Shown here piece by piece: positions 46,875 to 55,048 of a DNA stretch of 64,000 bases. The stretch covers positions 166,944 through 230,943 of the forward strand of contig CAZAPG010000005.1 in assembly GCA_964486935.1 (NCBI GenBank), in the 5' to 3' direction. The position numbers and the translations under genes are program-made. The notes beneath the pieces are model-generated. The model had not been told where the DNA came from. It ran no database searches and saw only the letters and a list, made by a program, of their open reading frames with translations. Each line of letters opens with the position of its first letter. Position 1 is the first letter of the stretch. The DNA is from CAZAPG01 sp964486935 (GTDB lineage Bacteria > Chloroflexota > Anaerolineae > 4572-78 > J111).

Positions 46875-48482
46875 TTATTGATTATCTAACAGGCTGCGTA
46901 AAGCCGGGTAGTTGACCTTGGCGTTATGGCGCTTGTCTACGGGAATATGTTTGAGCGGGTAAATTTCATCAATGGCGGCCCAGCGCAGCGAGTTTTGCAG
47001 CGAGGTCAAAACTGCCGGCGAGGGTCCGTTGTAGAATTCTGCGGCCAAAATGCGCTTTTGCCGGTGGGCTACCAGCGCGGCCCGGCGCAGTTCCGGCTGG
47101 TAGGAGGCGGCGCACTCCACGGTAAAGGGGTAGAGCGCGCCCTGGCCATTCTCAAGGCGGGCGGCGCAGCGTCCCAGCAGCCACAGCCGCCCCTGCGAGT
47201 CCAGATAGCCGGCATCTCCGGTGCGGTGCCAGGTTGTATTGCCCACGTTAAATTTGGTTTCTTCGTTGCCGTGGCCGTGCAGATAACCGGTTAGCACGTG
47301 CGGGCCGCTGACCACAATCTCGCCGGTTTGCTCCGGCCCGCAGCTCATTGCCTCAAATTCAGCGGCGGTCAGCGAGCCAAGCGGCGCGCCCCACCGGTCG
47401 CGGATAACCTTTAAATTAATAGACTCAACCGGCGGCCCCGCCAACAGCCCGCAGCCGCTGCGCATCGCCTGCATGTCAACCTGGGTTATCTGGCGGCGAG
47501 TGATTTTGGCCATTGGCTCGGCCTCGGTGGAGCCGTAGACGGCGGTGACGGCGGCGTTGGGCGCAATTTGCTGAAGCTGGTTAAGCAGCCGGGGGAAGAC
47601 CGGCGCGCCGCCGCTGAAGATTTTTTGCAGGCCCGGCAGGGTTATCTGTTTCGACAGGCAGTAGCGGGCTATCCGCTCCAACAGCGCGGGCGAAGCCACC
47701 GTACTGCTCACCCGCTCGGTTTGAATTTGGGCAACCACCGGCGCGGGGTCGATTTTACCCGGATAGCGCAAATCGGCGTTGGGGATGAGGCTGGTGACGC
47801 CGGAGGCCAGGTTGGCCAGCGTTACAATGGGCATCGTCGCCAAATCAACCTGCCCGGCGGTAAGTTGCAGGCTCTCTACCAGGGCGCGATGCTGGGCCAG
47901 CAAAAATCTGTGGCTGCGCAGCGCGGCTTTGGGTTGGCCGGTGCTGCCGCTGGTAAAGGTGAGCAAGGCCGGGGTGTCGAATTGGGAATTGTGAATGATG
48001 AAGGACCGCGCAGCGTGACGACGGACGAAGGGCTGCGAAGCGAGGCGAAGGGGCAATCTCCAATCTCCAACCTCTAATCTCCCTCTGCTTATGATAAATT
48101 TGCGGGGGATGCGCCGCAGCGCAGGCGAGAGCAGGCGCAGCAGGTGCGCTTTGGGGCCGGCGACCAGGGCCTGGGGTGGGTGCATGGCGCAACAGTGCTC
48201 GATGTGGCTGCGGCCCTGGCCGGGGTCTAAAAACATGGCTACCAGCCCCAGCCGAAAAATTGCCGAAAGCGCAATGTACAGTTCCGCCGACATGGGCTGG
48301 AAGACGAGCACGGCTTCGCCGGGGCGCAGGCCGGCCTGGCGTAATTGGGCGGCCATGTTGGCCGAGGCGCTCTCGATTTGGGCATAGGTTGTTACTCGCC
48401 GGCGGCCGCAATGGGTGTCGATAATAGCCGGTTGCTCAGGCTGTTTGTTGGCGTGGCTTTGCAAGATTTCGACAATATTCAT
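46875..48482 (-). CDS. AMP-dependent synthetase/ligase (acyl-activating enzyme)
   Basis: 535 residues of the ANL superfamily. The phosphate loop is LLTFTSGSTGQPKAA, then AVYGSTEAEPM (A5) and WHRTGDAGYLDSQGRLWLLGR (A7/A8). It adenylates a carboxylic acid, most likely a fatty acid; the sequence resembles OleC and FadD-like enzymes. About 35 residues before the phosphate loop (roughly 134-168) come from an in-frame heptamer array. It is the last gene of the lipid cluster, 11 nt after the GNAT gene. Confidence 0.85.
   Translation of the reverse strand: MNIVEILQSHANKQPEQPAIIDTHCGRRRVTTYAQIESASANMAAQLRQAGLRPGEAVLVFQPMSAELYIALSAIFRLGLVAMFLDPGQGRSHIEHCCAMHPPQALVAGPKAHLLRLLSPALRRIPRKFIISRGRLEVGDWRLPLRLASQPFVRRHAARSFIIHNSQFDTPALLTFTSGSTGQPKAALRSHRFLLAQHRALVESLQLTAGQVDLATMPIVTLANLASGVTSLIPNADLRYPGKIDPAPVVAQIQTERVSSTVASPALLERIARYCLSKQITLPGLQKIFSGGAPVFPRLLNQLQQIAPNAAVTAVYGSTEAEPMAKITRRQITQVDMQAMRSGCGLLAGPPVESINLKVIRDRWGAPLGSLTAAEFEAMSCGPEQTGEIVVSGPHVLTGYLHGHGNEETKFNVGNTTWHRTGDAGYLDSQGRLWLLGRCAARLENGQGALYPFTVECAASYQPELRRAALVAHRQKRILAAEFYNGPSPAVLTSLQNSLRWAAIDEIYPLKHIPVDKRHNAKVNYPALRSLLDNQ
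47979..48083. repeat. 105-bp heptamer array inserted in frame in the AMP-ligase gene
   Basis: Fifteen 7-bp units in constant phase from GAATTGG, GAATTGT, GAATGAT, GAAGGAC to ATCTCCA, ATCTCCA, ACCTCTA, ATCTCCC. The sub-repeat type changes along the array. 105 bp is 35 codons, so the reading frame is kept. Confidence 0.88.
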
Positions 48483-48493
48483 GGCGGTTTTTT

Positions 48494-49549
48494 TTAGAGT
48501 TGTTTGGCAAACAGGGCGTAACGCCGGATGGTTTGGGCTTGGTGGCGGCGGCTAATTTTGCGAGAGGCGTTGCCCCGGTGCATCAGAGCGTGGATGGCGC
48601 GGGTGTAACCCAATTCATAGGCTATCTGCTGGCAGCGGGCCACCAGCAAACTGCCCAGCCCCAGCGTTTGGTAATGGGGATGCACGGCCACGGTTTTGAT
48701 GATGATGGCGTCGATGGGGTGGCCGCGCCGCGCTTGCAGCAAATCCGGCAGGGCAAAACAGAAGCCAACGGGGCGTGATTCCTGCCGGGCAATCAGGATG
48801 AGTTGGGGTTGAAGGTGTGGTTGCAGGGGGCGGTACATGGCCGCAAATTCCTGGCTGCTGATGGGGGTGTAGAGAAAATTATGGCTGAAGCTGGCCAGGG
48901 CAACGGCGTAAATATCGTTTAGCTCCTGGCTGAAACAATCGGGGTTAAAGGGGTGAAAGGTGATGCCCCGCCCGGCGACCCGCGCCGCCACATTTTTAAG
49001 GCCGGGCTGCGGCTGCGCCATGCCGGGGGTGAGAGTCGAGCAGTATTCTGACAGCACGCCGAAGCCGTTTTGGAGAAAATGGGCCGGCCATTCGGCGGGG
49101 TGGTGTGGCTCCAGAAAAAAGGGCGGCTGGCTGCCCCACTCTGTAACCAGCCGGTAGCTGCGCCAGGTGTTGCCGTCCATGGGGCCGACAGCCAGGGTGC
49201 AGCCGCGTTCGGCCAGTTGCCGGCAGGCCCACGCCAGCAGTTGCGCCGCCGATTCTTCGTCACTGGCGGCGTAGTGGCCAATCAGCCCCAGACGGTGGCC
49301 GGGATAGGGCGGGGTTTCTCGCCACCACAGCGAGCAGCGGGCCACGGCGTTAGCCCGCGCGTCCAGCCGCAGCCAGTGGGCATCGGCCTGATGCCGGGCT
49401 ATCTGGGCCGGGTCGAGCGGGGGCAGGTGGGGCGATTGGCAGAACTGGAGCAGGTCGTCGGGCGCGAGTACTTGCGCCGGTTGGTAGTTCATCAATTTTG
49501 AGTTTTGAATACCCTTAAGGGCACCAGTTTTGAGTTTTGAACTTGGCAT
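48494..49549 (-). CDS. GNAT-family N-acyltransferase
   Basis: 351 residues. An N-terminal half with a divergent GNAT-like fold and a C-terminal GNAT domain with the acetyl-CoA loop VAVHPHYQTLGLGSLLVARC. It would transfer an acyl group to an amine. The first residues (SKLKTGALKGIQNSK) are heptamer-repeat DNA, so an ATG at 49492 (MNYQ) may be the ancestral start; the longer start begins 9 nt after the kinase-like gene. Confidence 0.8.
   Translation of the reverse strand: MPSSKLKTGALKGIQNSKLMNYQPAQVLAPDDLLQFCQSPHLPPLDPAQIARHQADAHWLRLDARANAVARCSLWWRETPPYPGHRLGLIGHYAASDEESAAQLLAWACRQLAERGCTLAVGPMDGNTWRSYRLVTEWGSQPPFFLEPHHPAEWPAHFLQNGFGVLSEYCSTLTPGMAQPQPGLKNVAARVAGRGITFHPFNPDCFSQELNDIYAVALASFSHNFLYTPISSQEFAAMYRPLQPHLQPQLILIARQESRPVGFCFALPDLLQARRGHPIDAIIIKTVAVHPHYQTLGLGSLLVARCQQIAYELGYTRAIHALMHRGNASRKISRRHQAQTIRRYALFAKQL
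49494..49542. repeat. Heptamer tandem repeat at the GNAT N-terminus
   Basis: Seven units: AATTTTG, AGTTTTG, AATACCC, TTAAGGG, CACCAGT, TTTGAGT, TTTGAAC. It encodes the apparent first residues of the GNAT protein. Confidence 0.75.
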
Positions 49550-49558
49550 CGCGTTTTC

Positions 49559-50983
49559 TCAAATAAAATAGAGCGGCAGAAGTCCTACCAGCGAGCCGGC
49601 AATGGCGCAGCCGGCCTGTCGCAGCCAGCGCAGGGTATTGCCGGGGTAGTGGGGCCGGGCCGGCTGAAGCAGATAAAAGGCAAAGGCCGCTGCCCCTACC
49701 CCCACCGCGGCCAGCAGCGCCAGCCGCAGGGTGTCGCCAGAAAAGCCGGTTAGCAAAATAAAGGGCGCAAAGAGCAGCAGCCAGCCGCCCAGCGCGTCGC
49801 GCCCAACCGATAGCGCCGATACCGGTTGCCCGTTGTGCCGGCGGGCCACCAACATTAGCAGGGCCAGTTGGGCGGCAAAAGCCAGAGTGAAGAGATAGAA
49901 CAGCTCAAACCGGCCAAGCAGCCGGTAGAGCGCCAGCCACAGCAACCCGCCGGAGGCTACACTAAGCACAGCCTGCATGGAGTAGGGGGGAGCCGGAAGC
50001 AAAGCGCATCGCAGGCCGGGGGGCTTGCCTGTGCCCGCCTTTTGGGTAGGGGGTATCCTCCCAATTTTTCTCTGACTAATATTGCCAAATGGTTGCGTCA
50101 GCGAAATATTATTGACCAGCCAGATGTGGCTGATAAACACAATTAGCGGGGCGATGAACCAGCGCCAGTCGGCCAGCACCCAGCTCAGATAGCCAACCAG
50201 CGCCGCGCCCAGCAGGGCGTTATCGTGCAGGTTGGCCTGTTTGCGGCACAGCAGCACAAACCCCACCAGCGCCACGGTTAGTATCACCCGGCCAATTAAT
50301 TGGCTTATCGACATATCGAGAAAGGTATTGAGCAACAAAAATCCGGCAATGGGGATGAGCAGGTTATCCAGCCCTTGCCAGGCGACAGCTTCAACCAGCA
50401 TCATCAGCAAGGCCAAAATGAGGGCGATTAGCAGGGCCAGCAGCGGCTCAACTCCGCCAAAAAGCAAGGCAAGGCAGGCGCTCAACAGGGCCGCGGCAAA
50501 AAAGGCCAGCGAGCCTTCGGCGCTTTTGTGGCCTTCGGCGGTGGTGTAGCGGGTGCGGCCGTAAAACACGCCGATGATGGCCGCGGCGGCGTCGGCCAGG
50601 GCGAGGAGCAAAATGGGAATGGTATAGCGCAGCGGGTTGCCGCCGGAAAGCACAAACAGCCCGGCCACGCCCAGCGGAAAGTAAACCTCCCCCCACGACT
50701 CGTTGCGCTTGACGCCGTCAATCACCCCACCCAGATGGCAATTGAGTTGCTTTGAGCGGCGAAGCAGCGCCATGGCCGGTACGGTAATGGCCGCCAGCAC
50801 CAGCACGGGCCACACCTGCCCAAACAGCCAGGGGAAGGTGAGCGCGGTCAGCCCGATGCCAACGTGCAGCAGCTTGCGCACCACCTCGGCGTGGGGCGAA
50901 AAGCGGCGCTTGGTCCAGCGGAGCGCGATGATTAGGATGATCAGGATGCCTAGCACCAGGCCGATGCCGAACCAGGGATTCAT
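49559..50983 (-). CDS. Phytol/dolichol kinase-like membrane protein with extra membrane domain
   Basis: About 474 residues, many spans. The first half matches the CTP-dependent phytol/dolichol kinase family: VVRKLLHVGIG, then ALADAAAAIIGVFYGR and HKSAEGSLAFF. Such enzymes phosphorylate a polyprenol or phytol. The second half is a further hydrophobic domain, DUF92-like in appearance. About 28 residues between FGN and YSMQ are encoded by a MITE-related insert in frame. ATG 50983 has TGGAGAG upstream. GNAT follows 9 nt downstream. Confidence 0.78.
   Translation of the reverse strand: MNPWFGIGLVLGILIILIIALRWTKRRFSPHAEVVRKLLHVGIGLTALTFPWLFGQVWPVLVLAAITVPAMALLRRSKQLNCHLGGVIDGVKRNESWGEVYFPLGVAGLFVLSGGNPLRYTIPILLLALADAAAAIIGVFYGRTRYTTAEGHKSAEGSLAFFAAALLSACLALLFGGVEPLLALLIALILALLMMLVEAVAWQGLDNLLIPIAGFLLLNTFLDMSISQLIGRVILTVALVGFVLLCRKQANLHDNALLGAALVGYLSWVLADWRWFIAPLIVFISHIWLVNNISLTQPFGNISQRKIGRIPPTQKAGTGKPPGLRCALLPAPPYSMQAVLSVASGGLLWLALYRLLGRFELFYLFTLAFAAQLALLMLVARRHNGQPVSALSVGRDALGGWLLLFAPFILLTGFSGDTLRLALLAAVGVGAAAFAFYLLQPARPHYPGNTLRWLRQAGCAIAGSLVGLLPLYFI
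49985..50090. mobile_element. MITE-related insertion inside the kinase-like gene (copy C)
   Basis: GGGGGGCTTGCC, GTGCCC, TTTTGGGTAGGGGG and TATCCTCCC match, on the reverse strand, the interior of copy A (GGGTATCCCCC, TACCCAAA, GGGCACAAGC, CCCCCC). The insert keeps the frame and adds a Pro/Gly/Lys-rich loop. No clear target duplication remains; the edges are approximate. Confidence 0.55.
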
Positions 50984-51000
50984 AAGTAGTCTCTCCAACT

Positions 51001-51063
51001 TGGCGCGTGGTGCGTGGTACATATCAACTTTTTACGTACTACGCGCCACGCAATACGGCCTTT
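51001..51063. repeat. Heptamer tandem repeat upstream of the kinase-like gene
   Basis: Nine units from TGGCGCG, TGGTGCG, TGGTACA to GCGCCAC, GCAATAC, GGCCTTT, with opposite orientation in the two halves. It fills most of the gap to the BtaA-like gene. Confidence 0.8.
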
Positions 51064-51098
51064 CAAATTGACCGCACGGAAATCAAAGCGTCCGCCCA

Positions 51099-52202
51099 TC
51101 ACACCACCTCCTCCACCACAAAGCGGCTGTAAAAAAAGGCTTTGTCGGCCTGGTGCAGCCGGTGGGCCAGTTTGCTGAGCGGCTGGAGTTGGTGGGCCAT
51201 GCTTTGGGGCCGGCTGCGCGGGGCCAGCATGTTCCAGTAAGCCAGCCGGCTGCCGGGGCGACCGGCTGCTACCAACTTGCGCAGCAAGCGGTGGTAATTG
51301 TCTGTTGACATGTACTCAAAGATATCGCTCAGGTTGTAACGGTCAATCACATACCCGTTGCGATTGGCCAGAAAATCCTCAAGCGACAGGCAGCGCCACT
51401 CCAGGCGGTGCAGGTTAGCCCGAATGGCCTCGAAGTTTTCGGGGCGCAGGGCGTAGGGCAGGGCGGTAGTGTGGCGACCGGTTAAAATCCACTGCATATA
51501 GGGGTTGTCGGCGGGGTTGAGGGCGGTGGTGGCGTGGCGGGTGCGGGCCAGAATTTTGTCGGACACGCTGCCCTCCACATATTCAAAAAAGCTGGGGTCT
51601 CGCCCCAGGCGGCCCATCACCCGGCGCGAAAAAAAGAGGCGAAACATCAACTGCCAGCGCCAGTTATTCCAGGCTCGCTGATAAAAAATCTCGCGGTCGG
51701 CGCGACAGCCTCCGGCCAGCATCTGCTCGATGCGGCGGCGGGAATGAGCCAGCGGCAGTACGCGTCGCCGGAAAATCGAAAAGTATCGCTCAAATTTGCC
51801 AATGCCGCCAATACCGGCGGCGATGGCCTGAGGCCGGGCGTCCCAAAAATCCCGAACGGGAGGCGAAAGCTGCGCCCGGCAGCGGCGATAGAGTTCGGCG
51901 CGGTCTTGGCCGGGGGTCGAGCCGATAAGTTCCAGCAGTTCCGGGTGGCTCAGGGTGCGGTAGGCGGCCACGCGCAGTTCCAGGCAGGCAAGTTGGGCCG
52001 GGTTCAAATCAATGGCGATAACGCGGGCCGGTCCTTTGCTGACCATCGCCAGCGCGTTATCGCCCGCCGAGGCGATGGACAGGCAGGTGTGACCGGGTTG
52101 GATATCCAGCGCCTCCAGTAGAATGTCGGCGTCCTCCCAGCATTGGGCGTAACGGATGGCGGAGAAGTTGGTTTTGTTGGCGATTTCGGTATTGGTTGTC
52201 AT
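51099..52202 (-). CDS. BtaA-like SAM:lipid 3-amino-3-carboxypropyltransferase (DUF3419)
   Basis: About 367 residues. YAQCWEDADILLEAL, LSIASAGDNALAMV and VIAIDLNPAQLACLELR match BtaA, the enzyme that moves the 3-amino-3-carboxypropyl group of SAM to diacylglycerol in betaine-lipid synthesis. YNLSDIFEYMS fits the family's C-terminal region. The partner methyltransferase BtaB is absent here; a GNAT is found instead. ATG 52202 is preferred over TTG 52217. The acceptor lipid is unknown. Confidence 0.85.
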   Translation of the reverse strand: MTTNTEIANKTNFSAIRYAQCWEDADILLEALDIQPGHTCLSIASAGDNALAMVSKGPARVIAIDLNPAQLACLELRVAAYRTLSHPELLELIGSTPGQDRAELYRRCRAQLSPPVRDFWDARPQAIAAGIGGIGKFERYFSIFRRRVLPLAHSRRRIEQMLAGGCRADREIFYQRAWNNWRWQLMFRLFFSRRVMGRLGRDPSFFEYVEGSVSDKILARTRHATTALNPADNPYMQWILTGRHTTALPYALRPENFEAIRANLHRLEWRCLSLEDFLANRNGYVIDRYNLSDIFEYMSTDNYHRLLRKLVAAGRPGSRLAYWNMLAPRSRPQSMAHQLQPLSKLAHRLHQADKAFFYSRFVVEEVV

Positions 52203-52243
52203 TTTATTGCTTACCAAGAAACAAGCCGTTTCAGGCCTAATGA

Positions 52244-52276
52244 AGACCTCAAAGGTTTCAAAAACCTTTGAGGTCT
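52244..52276. repeat. REP-like palindrome, copy 1
   Basis: A 33-nt near-perfect palindrome: AGACCTCAAAGGTTT, short centre, AAACCTTTGAGGTCT. It is followed by GGA, as in the copy at 62681-62712. It may act as a terminator-like stem between the PEP-synthase-like and BtaA-like genes. Confidence 0.8.
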
Positions 52277-52294
52277 GGAGTAGCTGCTAAAAAA

Positions 52295-54964
52295 CTACTG
52301 CCCTGTCCCCTCCAGCTTGACCACCTCCCCCGTGCTGCCGTCGAACTCCACCCAATCGCCATCTTGCAGCCAGCCGGTAACGCCTTTGAGCGAGACGATA
52401 GCCGGCAGGCCCAACTCCCGGGAAACAATGGCCGAGTGGGAGAGCAGGCTGCCGTGCTCGACCAGCAGGCCGGCGGCAATGGGGAAGAGCATCACCCAGC
52501 CGGGGTCGGTTCGTTCGGCCACCAGAATGTCGCCCGGTTGCAGGCTGGCCGTTTTGGGGTCTCGAACCACGCGCACCGGCCCCCGAACTACGCCGGGGGA
52601 ACAGCCCAGGCCCTTCAAAGTTGCGGGTTGCGGGTTGAAACCTGAACCCTGCCTGTCCCCGCCAGGGGGAAACTCCAAACTGCGCGCCGGAATGCCTCGC
52701 GTTTCAATTCTGCCGGGGGGCGCTTCTATTTTGTGGTAGCGGTCAAACTCGGTGCGGCGCAGGTCAACAAGTCCCTTTAAATGGGCGGTTGTGGTTGTGC
52801 TGTCCACAAGACCGAGCGCCTCTTCAACTTCCAGATAAAAAATATCGCGGGGGTTGGCCAGCAGGTCCAGTTTGTGGAAGCGGCGGCCCAGTTCCACAAA
52901 AATTTGGCGGGCGCGGCCAAACAGCCGGGTTCGCTCAAAGCGCAGGTTTTCTCGATGGCGCACCAGCCGCCGAGCGTTTTTGAGCACCCAGTTGAAGATG
53001 AGGCGGCGCAGGGGGTTGGTAATGGGGAGATTGGGAGATTGCCGCCCTGCTCCCTCGCTCCTCTGCTCCTCTGCTCCCCGGCTCCTCTGCGCCTTTGCCA
53101 GTTGCCCCACCGACCGCAGCAACAGCAGCGGGTCATCGTGCAGGGTGGGACTTTCCAGCTTGAGTTCTTCCAGGCAGCGGTCGCCAAATTTGTCCAGATA
53201 ATCCTGATACTGCGCCTCAAATTCTGGCAGCCGGGGCATGTCGGCCAGAATTTGAGCCAGCGTGCCTTTGCCTAGCATTTTGGTAAAATGCGGGTCGGTG
53301 GCGGCCACCTGCGCCAGGTGACGCATCCGCCGGGCCGGCTCGGCGCTGATGATATTGCCGCTGCCGGCCAGCAGGCTGTTTTGGAGCGTGCCATGAGTAT
53401 CGCCGCACCATTTTTGGGCCAGCCCGCGCAGCAGGCCGTAAAATATCATGGCGAAAAAATCGTTGACCAGCGGCGCGTCCCAACGGGTGAGCAGTTGGCC
53501 TTCGAGTTGGCGGTAGTAGGCCACCAGTTCATCGGGGCGGTATTGGCTCAAATCGGGCCGGCCATCGCCCAGCGCCCGGTGCAACCGGTCGTAAAATTTT
53601 TTAATGCGGCGAGGCAGCAGCAGGTAATTGACCAGCAGCCCGGCCAGCGTGCGTAGCAGGCGCAGGGCATCGCGCAGGCGGTCGCTGCGGCTGGGGGTCT
53701 GCGCGTCGAGCAACTCATCGGGTAGGCTCTCTTTGAGGCCCATCATCTGTTCCATAAAGCGGCGGTTTAATTTGTAACCCGGCAGCATGGCCAGCACGCG
53801 ATACCAACTGAGCAGGTTGTAGTAAATGCGCCCCTGAATTAAACCCAGCATCCGCTTGAAGGTGGTCTGGTTGGCGGCGATGGTGAATTGGGGCACGCCC
53901 ATCAAATAGCAAAACTGGCGGTAGACTTCTTCGTAGGCGCGGCGGGCAAATGAGAAGGTGAGGGGGGTGGTGACGCCGGGATAGCTTTCGGCGATGTTGC
54001 TGTTATCCCACAGGTTGAGCGCGCCGTTGGGATTGGGCGCGGGCGGTAGGGTGGTAATGGGCCGGGATTGCAGCAGGTAAAGCTGACCATCTTCAATAGC
54101 CCACTCGATATCTTGCGGGCGGCCAAAAAATTGTTCGGTGCGGCGGGCCAGAGCGGCAATGGCCTGGATTTGGGCATCGGTGAGGGTGTTTTGGGTTTCC
54201 CCCTGGGGGGGATAGGCAGGGTTCGAGTTTTGGGTTTCAGGTTGCGTAGCGCGTGGTGCGTGGTGCGTGGAACGTGGTTGCTCTCCCGCTCCCCTGCTCC
54301 CCTGCTCCCCCCGTCCATTGGGATTAGGTTGGGAAACTGGCGCCCGGCTGACAATCTCTCCTCGCCGGTTGACGTGAAAGGTATCGGCATCGGTTTGGCC
54401 GGAGACGAGGGCATCGCCCAGCCCCGGCACGGTGGCCACCACGGCCAAATCTCGATTATTGCTGACGGGGTCGGCGCTGAAGGCCACGCCGGAGAAGTCG
54501 GCCTTGACCATGCGCTGAATGAGCACCGCCGGAGCTTGCGGGGTGGGGCTGAGGCCGCGCTCGCGGCGGTAGGCCAGCACCCGCGGGCTAAAGCCGGAGC
54601 GCCACACATCGGCCACTTTTTCAGCCGCCTGCTGGGGCGGCACGTTCAGAAAGCTCTCGAGCTGGCCGGCAAAGGAGTGCTGCGCGCCATCTTCATCCAG
54701 CGCCGAGGAGCGCACGGCCACCAACTCGCCGTTGGGGCACAGGCGGGCCAGGGCCGGCAATAGCTCGGCCAGCACTTGGGGGGCGGGAGCCAGCGCGTCG
54801 AGCGCATCTGATTTTGGCCGGCTGTCGGCAAAGGCAGCCGGCGCAAGCGCAATCCAGGCCGGAATGGGCAGGCCGGCCTGCTGCAAAGCGGCCAGCGCCC
54901 CGGCTTTGCCGCCCAGTTGACCGGCGGCGGGTTGCGCGTTTTGGGGGTAAATTACGTAAGTCAT
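52295..54964 (-). CDS. PEP synthase-like phosphotransferase (PPDK-type, large, with repeat inserts)
   Basis: 889 residues. N-terminal ATP-grasp-like PPDK domain (LGGKAGALAALQQAGLPIP, AVRSSALDEDGAQHSFAG) and a C-terminal swivelling His domain (GSLLSHSAIVSRELGLPAIV, with the phospho-His). The middle is unlike PEP synthase, and the PEP/pyruvate C-terminal barrel is missing, as in rifampin phosphotransferase. It probably phosphorylates a hydroxyl group using ATP. Three Arg/Gly/Gln/Pro-rich inserts come from tandem repeats. It shares a promoter element with HMG-CoA reductase. Confidence 0.82.
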   Translation of the reverse strand: MTYVIYPQNAQPAAGQLGGKAGALAALQQAGLPIPAWIALAPAAFADSRPKSDALDALAPAPQVLAELLPALARLCPNGELVAVRSSALDEDGAQHSFAGQLESFLNVPPQQAAEKVADVWRSGFSPRVLAYRRERGLSPTPQAPAVLIQRMVKADFSGVAFSADPVSNNRDLAVVATVPGLGDALVSGQTDADTFHVNRRGEIVSRAPVSQPNPNGRGEQGSRGAGEQPRSTHHAPRATQPETQNSNPAYPPQGETQNTLTDAQIQAIAALARRTEQFFGRPQDIEWAIEDGQLYLLQSRPITTLPPAPNPNGALNLWDNSNIAESYPGVTTPLTFSFARRAYEEVYRQFCYLMGVPQFTIAANQTTFKRMLGLIQGRIYYNLLSWYRVLAMLPGYKLNRRFMEQMMGLKESLPDELLDAQTPSRSDRLRDALRLLRTLAGLLVNYLLLPRRIKKFYDRLHRALGDGRPDLSQYRPDELVAYYRQLEGQLLTRWDAPLVNDFFAMIFYGLLRGLAQKWCGDTHGTLQNSLLAGSGNIISAEPARRMRHLAQVAATDPHFTKMLGKGTLAQILADMPRLPEFEAQYQDYLDKFGDRCLEELKLESPTLHDDPLLLLRSVGQLAKAQRSRGAEEQRSEGAGRQSPNLPITNPLRRLIFNWVLKNARRLVRHRENLRFERTRLFGRARQIFVELGRRFHKLDLLANPRDIFYLEVEEALGLVDSTTTTAHLKGLVDLRRTEFDRYHKIEAPPGRIETRGIPARSLEFPPGGDRQGSGFNPQPATLKGLGCSPGVVRGPVRVVRDPKTASLQPGDILVAERTDPGWVMLFPIAAGLLVEHGSLLSHSAIVSRELGLPAIVSLKGVTGWLQDGDWVEFDGSTGEVVKLEGTGQ
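52620..52654. repeat. Heptamer repeat in the PEP-synthase-like gene, insert 3
   Basis: GTTGCGG, GTTGCGG, GTTGAAA, CCTGAAC, CCTGCCT lie just before the conserved LKGLGCSPG block and encode a FNPQPA-type insert. Confidence 0.7.
53027..53092. repeat. Octamer repeat in the PEP-synthase-like gene, insert 2
   Basis: Six 8-bp units (CCCTGCTC, CCTCGCTC, CTCTGCTC, CTCTGCTC, CCCGGCTC, CTCTGCGC) preceded by GGGGAGAT, TGGGAGAT. On the coding strand they give an Arg/Glu/Gly-rich insert. Confidence 0.8.
54241..54314. repeat. Heptamer plus octamer repeat in the PEP-synthase-like gene, insert 1
   Basis: Six heptamers (GTTGCGT, AGCGCGT, GGTGCGT, GGTGCGT, GGAACGT, GGTTGCT) run directly into octamers of the CCCCTGCT type. 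They encode GEQGSRGAGEQPRSTHHAPR. Confidence 0.82.
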
Positions 54965-55002
54965 AGTTTTGGCTAAATTCTATCCAGGATTTTTTGCTTT
55001 TG

Positions 55003-55048
55003 AGTTTACCAGCGGCGAGGGCAAAAGTCGCCTATCGAAAGTTAGGTT
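55003..55048 (-). promoter_or_regulatory. Shared 22-bp promoter element, copy before the PEP-synthase-like gene
   Basis: GTCGCCTATCGAAAGTTAGG plus TT (55027-55048, plus-strand reading) is 18 nt from TAAACT (55003-55008 on the minus strand). It overlaps the end of the ubiA-like gene. The same 22 bp, same spacing and a related -10 occur at 57364-57409. Confidence 0.72.
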
